DNA of 7,898 nt from Microcaldota archaeon (GTDB lineage Archaea > Micrarchaeota > Micrarchaeia > Micrarchaeales > CABMGC01), in assembly GCA_030040595.1 (NCBI GenBank), contig JASHTL010000066.1, positions 1-7,898 of the forward strand, given 5' to 3'. Position 1 is the first letter of the stretch. Every line of letters begins with the position of its first letter. Of the stretch, positions 5,306 to 7,898 are shown in pieces. The notes under the pieces were generated by a model. That model was not told the DNA's origin and made no database searches. It saw nothing but the letters and a program-made list of their open reading frames with translations. The position numbers and the translations under genes were made by a program.

Positions 5306-6676
5306 ATGGATGCGCGGGACACGGTGAAGCTGGCTGCGGTTCAGCTTGGTGAGAAGAAGGTCAGGACAGCACTGACCATCATCATGGTCATAATAGGCGT
5401 AGCTTCAATAGTGGCCCTCACGTCTCAGACCGCGGGAGAAAGCCAGAGCATACAGAAGTCCCTTGGGTCCCTCGGTCCTACTGCCATACTTGTATCTCCA
5501 AGCGGAAAGACCCTGCTTACAAGTGCAGATGTTGCGGAGATAAGCTCGCTTCCGAACGTGAGCAGCGTAACCCCGATAGTCACAGGCAGCGGCACGCTCA
5601 CTGTCGACGGTGTCAACCAATCCGTGACAATAGTTGGAGTATCGACAAACGGGCTTTCCGAGATTATGGGAAATTCGACATTCCTCTACCAGGGATCGCT
5701 GTACTCTGACAATACAACCCCTGCATCTGCAATAGGTTATGACGTGGCATACTCCTCCTCTACGGAACCTGACGTGCAGCAAGTCGGCGCAGGAGAGACA
5801 GGGACAATTCAGACAGCATCCAAATCCAAGATAGCAGTGTCCATAGAAGGCGTTCTGGATGAACACGGTACGTCACTGATATCCGTGGACAACACAGTCT
5901 TTTTCTCCCTGCCGTTCGCAGAGGTATTGCTCCACAAGGACTCGTACAGCGAGATACTGGTAAAGGCCACAAATGCGTCGAGTGTCACTGCGCTTACTTC
6001 CCTTCTGGAGGTAGTCTATGGTGACAACGCAAGGATCACAAACACCGCACAGCTTGCCAGCACATTCTCATCAATAACGTCAAGCACCACCACTCTATAC
6101 CTGATAATAGCTGGCATATCGCTGCTCGTGGCTGCGATAGGCATAATGAACGTCATGCTCATGTCTGTTTCGGAGAGGATACACGACATAGGCATATTCA
6201 AGTCCATAGGCTTCGAAAGCAAGGACGTGCTGGTGCTCTTCATGCTCCAGGCAATATTCATAGGCTTCATCGGCGGATTTCTGGGATTGGGAACAGGAGT
6301 GGCCGCGTCGTATGCGATCTCATACGCAGGGGGACTCCACAGCGGACCTACTGGCGCAGTTACTCCTGGGTCTTTCACAGGCGGCGCAGGTTCCGGATCG
6401 TTCGCAGACCGCGGTAGCTCGGGCTTTGCAGGAGCAGGCGGCGGAGGCGCAGTCTTTGTATCATCCACATCGGGTTCGGGCGGCGGTTTCGAGTCCACTT
6501 CGTCATCTTCACCGACTTCATCCTCGTCTTCATCGTCAACCATAACCCCGGTATTCACGCTCTCCGTTATACTTGAATCGATTGCGGTTGCAGTTGCGAT
6601 CAGCATAATAGCGGGCATATACCCGGCATGGAAGGCGTCGAAGATGGAGCCTATAGACGCGCTAAGGACATTATGA
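5306..6676 (+). CDS. MacB/FtsX-type ABC transporter permease with long Gly/Ser-rich exterior loop
   Basis: A 456-residue protein with MacB topology: a cytoplasmic N-terminal helix (VKLAAVQLGEKKVRTALT), TM1 at about 21-40, an exterior MacB_PCD-like domain at about 41-258 (GPTAILVSPSG, SSVTPIV, VTIVGVS), TM2 at about 263-287, the conserved cytoplasmic coupling turn SVSERIHDIGIFKSIGF (287-303), TM3 at about 307-338, TM4 at about 416-438 and the conserved tail YPAWKASKMEPIDALR. These mark the COG0577 family that pairs with LolD/MacB ATPases; here the natural partner is the product of 3306-3998. Oddity: the TM3-TM4 loop (about 341-413), short in most relatives, is some 70 residues of Gly, Ser and Thr. 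A short AGGT (5294-5297), overlapping the upstream stop, precedes the ATG by 8 bases. Cargo is unknown; peptide or lipid export, or signalling, are all possible. Confidence 0.92.
   Translation: MDARDTVKLAAVQLGEKKVRTALTIIMVIIGVASIVALTSQTAGESQSIQKSLGSLGPTAILVSPSGKTLLTSADVAEISSLPNVSSVTPIVTGSGTLTVDGVNQSVTIVGVSTNGLSEIMGNSTFLYQGSLYSDNTTPASAIGYDVAYSSSTEPDVQQVGAGETGTIQTASKSKIAVSIEGVLDEHGTSLISVDNTVFFSLPFAEVLLHKDSYSEILVKATNASSVTALTSLLEVVYGDNARITNTAQLASTFSSITSSTTTLYLIIAGISLLVAAIGIMNVMLMSVSERIHDIGIFKSIGFESKDVLVLFMLQAIFIGFIGGFLGLGTGVAASYAISYAGGLHSGPTGAVTPGSFTGGAGSGSFADRGSSGFAGAGGGGAVFVSSTSGSGGGFESTSSSSPTSSSSSSSTITPVFTLSVILESIAVAVAISIIAGIYPAWKASKMEPIDALRTL
6494..6538 (+). repeat. Ser-codon low-complexity tract in the permease loop
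   Basis: Codons 397-411 of the permease are almost all Ser, mixed TCN codons with one Pro and two Thr. The tract ends the Gly/Ser-rich loop just before TM4. Varied synonymous codons argue against a recent slippage event and suggest a maintained flexible linker. Confidence 0.7.
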
Positions 6677-6700
6677 TACCGTATTGCGGAACAAGCAAGC

Positions 6701-6710
6701 TAAATATAAA
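6701..6710 (+). promoter_or_regulatory. Archaeal TATA box for the second transporter module
   Basis: TAAATATAAA in the 51-base gap after the permease. The predicted start falls about 25-30 bases on, at about 6728-6734, where the ATG codons of the next gene lie. No ribosome-binding site is present in the gap, so a leaderless transcript is likely. Confidence 0.65.
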
Positions 6711-6727
6711 TACCATCTCTGCCAAAT

Positions 6728-7426
6728 ATGATCATGCCTCATTATTCTGTACAGGTTAGAGATATCGAGAAGATATACCATTCGGGAGACATAACCGTGA
6801 CAGCCCTGGAGAGCGTCTCGTTCTCGCTTCGCGAGGGAGAATTCGCAGCCATTGTAGGCCCGTCGGGAAGCGGCAAGTCCACACTAATGAACATACTCGG
6901 CACCATAGATAAGCCTACCAACGGAGAGGTATACATAGACGGCGTGCCCATATCGAAGATGAACGGGAACCAGCTCGCAGAATTCAGGAACAAGAAGCTC
7001 GGCTTCATTTTTCAGGCGTATAACCTGATCGCAGGACTCGATGCGGAGAAGAACGCCGAGTTGCCACTGATGGCAAGTCCTGTCTCATCGGACGAGAGAA
7101 AGGAGAGGGCAGACAGACTGCTCGGAAGCCTTGGCCTGGCAGCGCGACTCAAGCTGAAGCCGACGCAGCTAAGCGGCGGCGAACAGCAGAGGGTGGCTAT
7201 AGCCAGGGCCTTGGTAAACAACCCTGCGCTGATACTCGCCGACGAGCCGACGGGAAACCTTGACACGAAGTCCGGCGACGAGGTTATAAAGCTGCTCAGG
7301 CAGGTTAGCAAGGACAGGAAGGTGACAATAGTGATGGTCACTCACAACCTGGACATAACAAAGTATTGCGATAGGATAATCCACATACGCGATGGAAGAA
7401 TAGAGAAACAAGAGGTCTTGAAATGA
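6728..7426 (+). CDS. ABC transporter ATP-binding protein, MacB/LolD type (second copy)
   Basis: A 232-residue paralogue of the ATPase at 3306-3998, with intact motifs: Walker A GPSGSGKST (44-52), Q-loop FIFQAYNL (Gln96), signature LSGGEQQR (148-155), Walker B LILADEPTGNLD (168-179) and switch histidine in MVTHN (His206). Two in-frame starts exist, ATG at 6728 and at 6734. The second gives 230 residues and aligns end to end without gaps with the first copy (MPHYSVQV against MVNYSVKV), so 6734 may be the true start. The missing ribosome-binding site and the TATA at 6701-6710 suggest leaderless expression from its own promoter. The signature has Glu in place of the Gln of copy one, a normal variant. 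The stop overlaps the next gene (ATGA). Its own permease may lie beyond the right edge, or it may share the one at 5306-6676. Confidence 0.95.
   Translation: MIMPHYSVQVRDIEKIYHSGDITVTALESVSFSLREGEFAAIVGPSGSGKSTLMNILGTIDKPTNGEVYIDGVPISKMNGNQLAEFRNKKLGFIFQAYNLIAGLDAEKNAELPLMASPVSSDERKERADRLLGSLGLAARLKLKPTQLSGGEQQRVAIARALVNNPALILADEPTGNLDTKSGDEVIKLLRQVSKDRKVTIVMVTHNLDITKYCDRIIHIRDGRIEKQEVLK
7230..7272 (+). repeat. 43-bp exact repeat, copy 2 (Walker B/D-loop of second ATPase gene)
   Basis: Identical to 3802-3844 at every base. A shorter 23-bp exact match in the same two genes (3555-3577 and 6983-7005, encoding part of FRNKKLGF) shows that identity is patchy. The rest of the genes differ at many synonymous sites. 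Confidence 0.9.
7412..7416 (+). promoter_or_regulatory. Ribosome-binding site for the second exoprotein
   Basis: GAGGT lies 6 bases before the ATG at 7423, inside the end of the ATPase gene, matching the spacing seen at 3989-3993. It decides the start of the partial gene that follows. Confidence 0.7.
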
Positions 7427-7898
7427 GGATAACAAATGCGATTACGGCAAGCATGCTTGTGCTGACAATAATGGCCGTGTTGGTATACGCGGGACAGAGC
7501 GGGCCGTCGCCCGTGCCGTCACCCCCCGGATACAACCTGACAACAACTGCCACGACGCTCTGCAGGGGCATAACCAACTACATACCAATAACGATAAAGA
7601 ACTACGGGCAGGGAAGCGTAGGTTCGATGCAGGATACGATGCTCAACCTGCTGAGCACGCCGGGGGTCTACGCCACAAACCTCGACGTGGGGACAATACC
7701 CGCAAACGCGACAGAGACTTTCTACATGCCTGTATTCGTCTATGCGAATGCATCGCTCTTCATACCCACTGGCATAAGCATCAATTACTATTACTATGTG
7801 CTTTACACGGACAGCGAGGTGAAGAACGTTACGTTCACAGTTACCGCGTGTCCTCAGCCTATAACCGCAAGCATCTCTCCGGAGGTTATCACTGCAGG
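7423..7898 (+). CDS. Second exported Ig-like surface protein, 3'-truncated by the window edge
   Basis: An open frame from the ATG at 7423 (ATGA overlap with the ATPase stop) to the right edge, 158 complete codons without a stop. It begins with a signal peptide (MRITNAITASMLVLTIMAVL, likely cut after VYA), followed by GQSGPSPVPSPPGY. It is a paralogue of the first exoprotein: shared SGPSP-Pro stretch, TTLCRGITNYIPITI against TVCRGISNIVPVNI, MQD, MPVFV, and YTDSEVKNVTFTVTACP against YNDSEVRNLTMDIVNCP. Both cysteines are kept (47 and 143, against 49 and 147). Only the N-terminal beta domain is visible, with the first residues of the next domain (ITASISPEVITA). By analogy it would continue with Ig-like repeats and a C-terminal TM, and would work with the second ATPase. 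Function is inferred from its neighbours. Confidence 0.85.
   Translation, partial: MRITNAITASMLVLTIMAVLVYAGQSGPSPVPSPPGYNLTTTATTLCRGITNYIPITIKNYGQGSVGSMQDTMLNLLSTPGVYATNLDVGTIPANATETFYMPVFVYANASLFIPTGISINYYYYVLYTDSEVKNVTFTVTACPQPITASISPEVITA

Noticed and set aside
6016..6618. A 200-codon open frame on the minus strand opposite the permease, rich in Asp, Glu and Pro
   Set aside because: It is the mirror of the Gly/Ser-rich loop codons and conserved TM segments of the permease; it has no family features and no promoter or ribosome-binding site of note.
1..7898. tRNA, rRNA or insertion-sequence features
   Set aside because: No cloverleaf-like segment, rRNA motif, transposase frame or terminal inverted repeats seen; nearly all of the window is covered by the coding genes listed.

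Overview
The window is archaeal and was read from sequence alone. The left end carries adkA followed by a DUF106/EMC3-like membrane gene, a pair known from the secY end of archaeal ribosomal-protein clusters. There are archaeal TATA boxes (TTTATATA-type) at archaeal distances from starts, dense N-X-S/T sequons in exported domains, and heavy use of ATA and AGG codons. GC content looks close to half. The style (many short membrane proteins, Ser/Asn-rich exoproteins) would fit a Micrarchaeota/DPANN or Thermoplasmata-like acid-site archaeon, but that placement is only a guess.

Layout. (1) 1-1067, plus strand: the 3' part of adkA and a three-TM DUF106/EMC3-like insertase gene, housekeeping. (2) 1060-3118, minus strand: a three-gene operon read leftwards from a TATA box at 3153-3159. 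It encodes a 39-residue single-TM microprotein, a 119-residue two-TM protein with a Gly/Asn/Arg-rich loop, and a 516-residue one-component regulator (cytoplasmic winged helix, one TM, large sequon-rich exterior with a DUF4382-like domain). Its end meets the DUF106 gene tail to tail with an 8-bp overlap. (3) 3119-3305: a divergent promoter region with two TATA boxes and a pair of 10-bp direct repeats spaced one helical turn apart. (4) 3306-6676, plus strand: a MacB/LolD-type ABC ATPase, an exported TM-anchored Ig-like (COG1361/CARDB-type) protein, and a MacB/FtsX-type permease. (5) 6701-7898, plus strand: a second promoter, a paralogous ATPase, and the start of a paralogous exoprotein that runs off the right edge.

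How the genes may work together (inference). Regions 2-5 look like an accessory cell-envelope module placed next to a housekeeping cluster. A MacB-type transporter works by mechanotransmission or extrusion from the membrane surface. Here each ATPase is paired, through translational coupling, with a surface Ig-like protein. The divergent membrane-bound regulator has an exterior sensor and a cytoplasmic DNA-binding head, so it could read an envelope signal and act on the shared promoter region. The two small membrane proteins upstream of it could be partners of the sensor or transporter. The whole resembles in logic, not in homology, the bacterial pairing of peptide-sensing transporters with their regulators.
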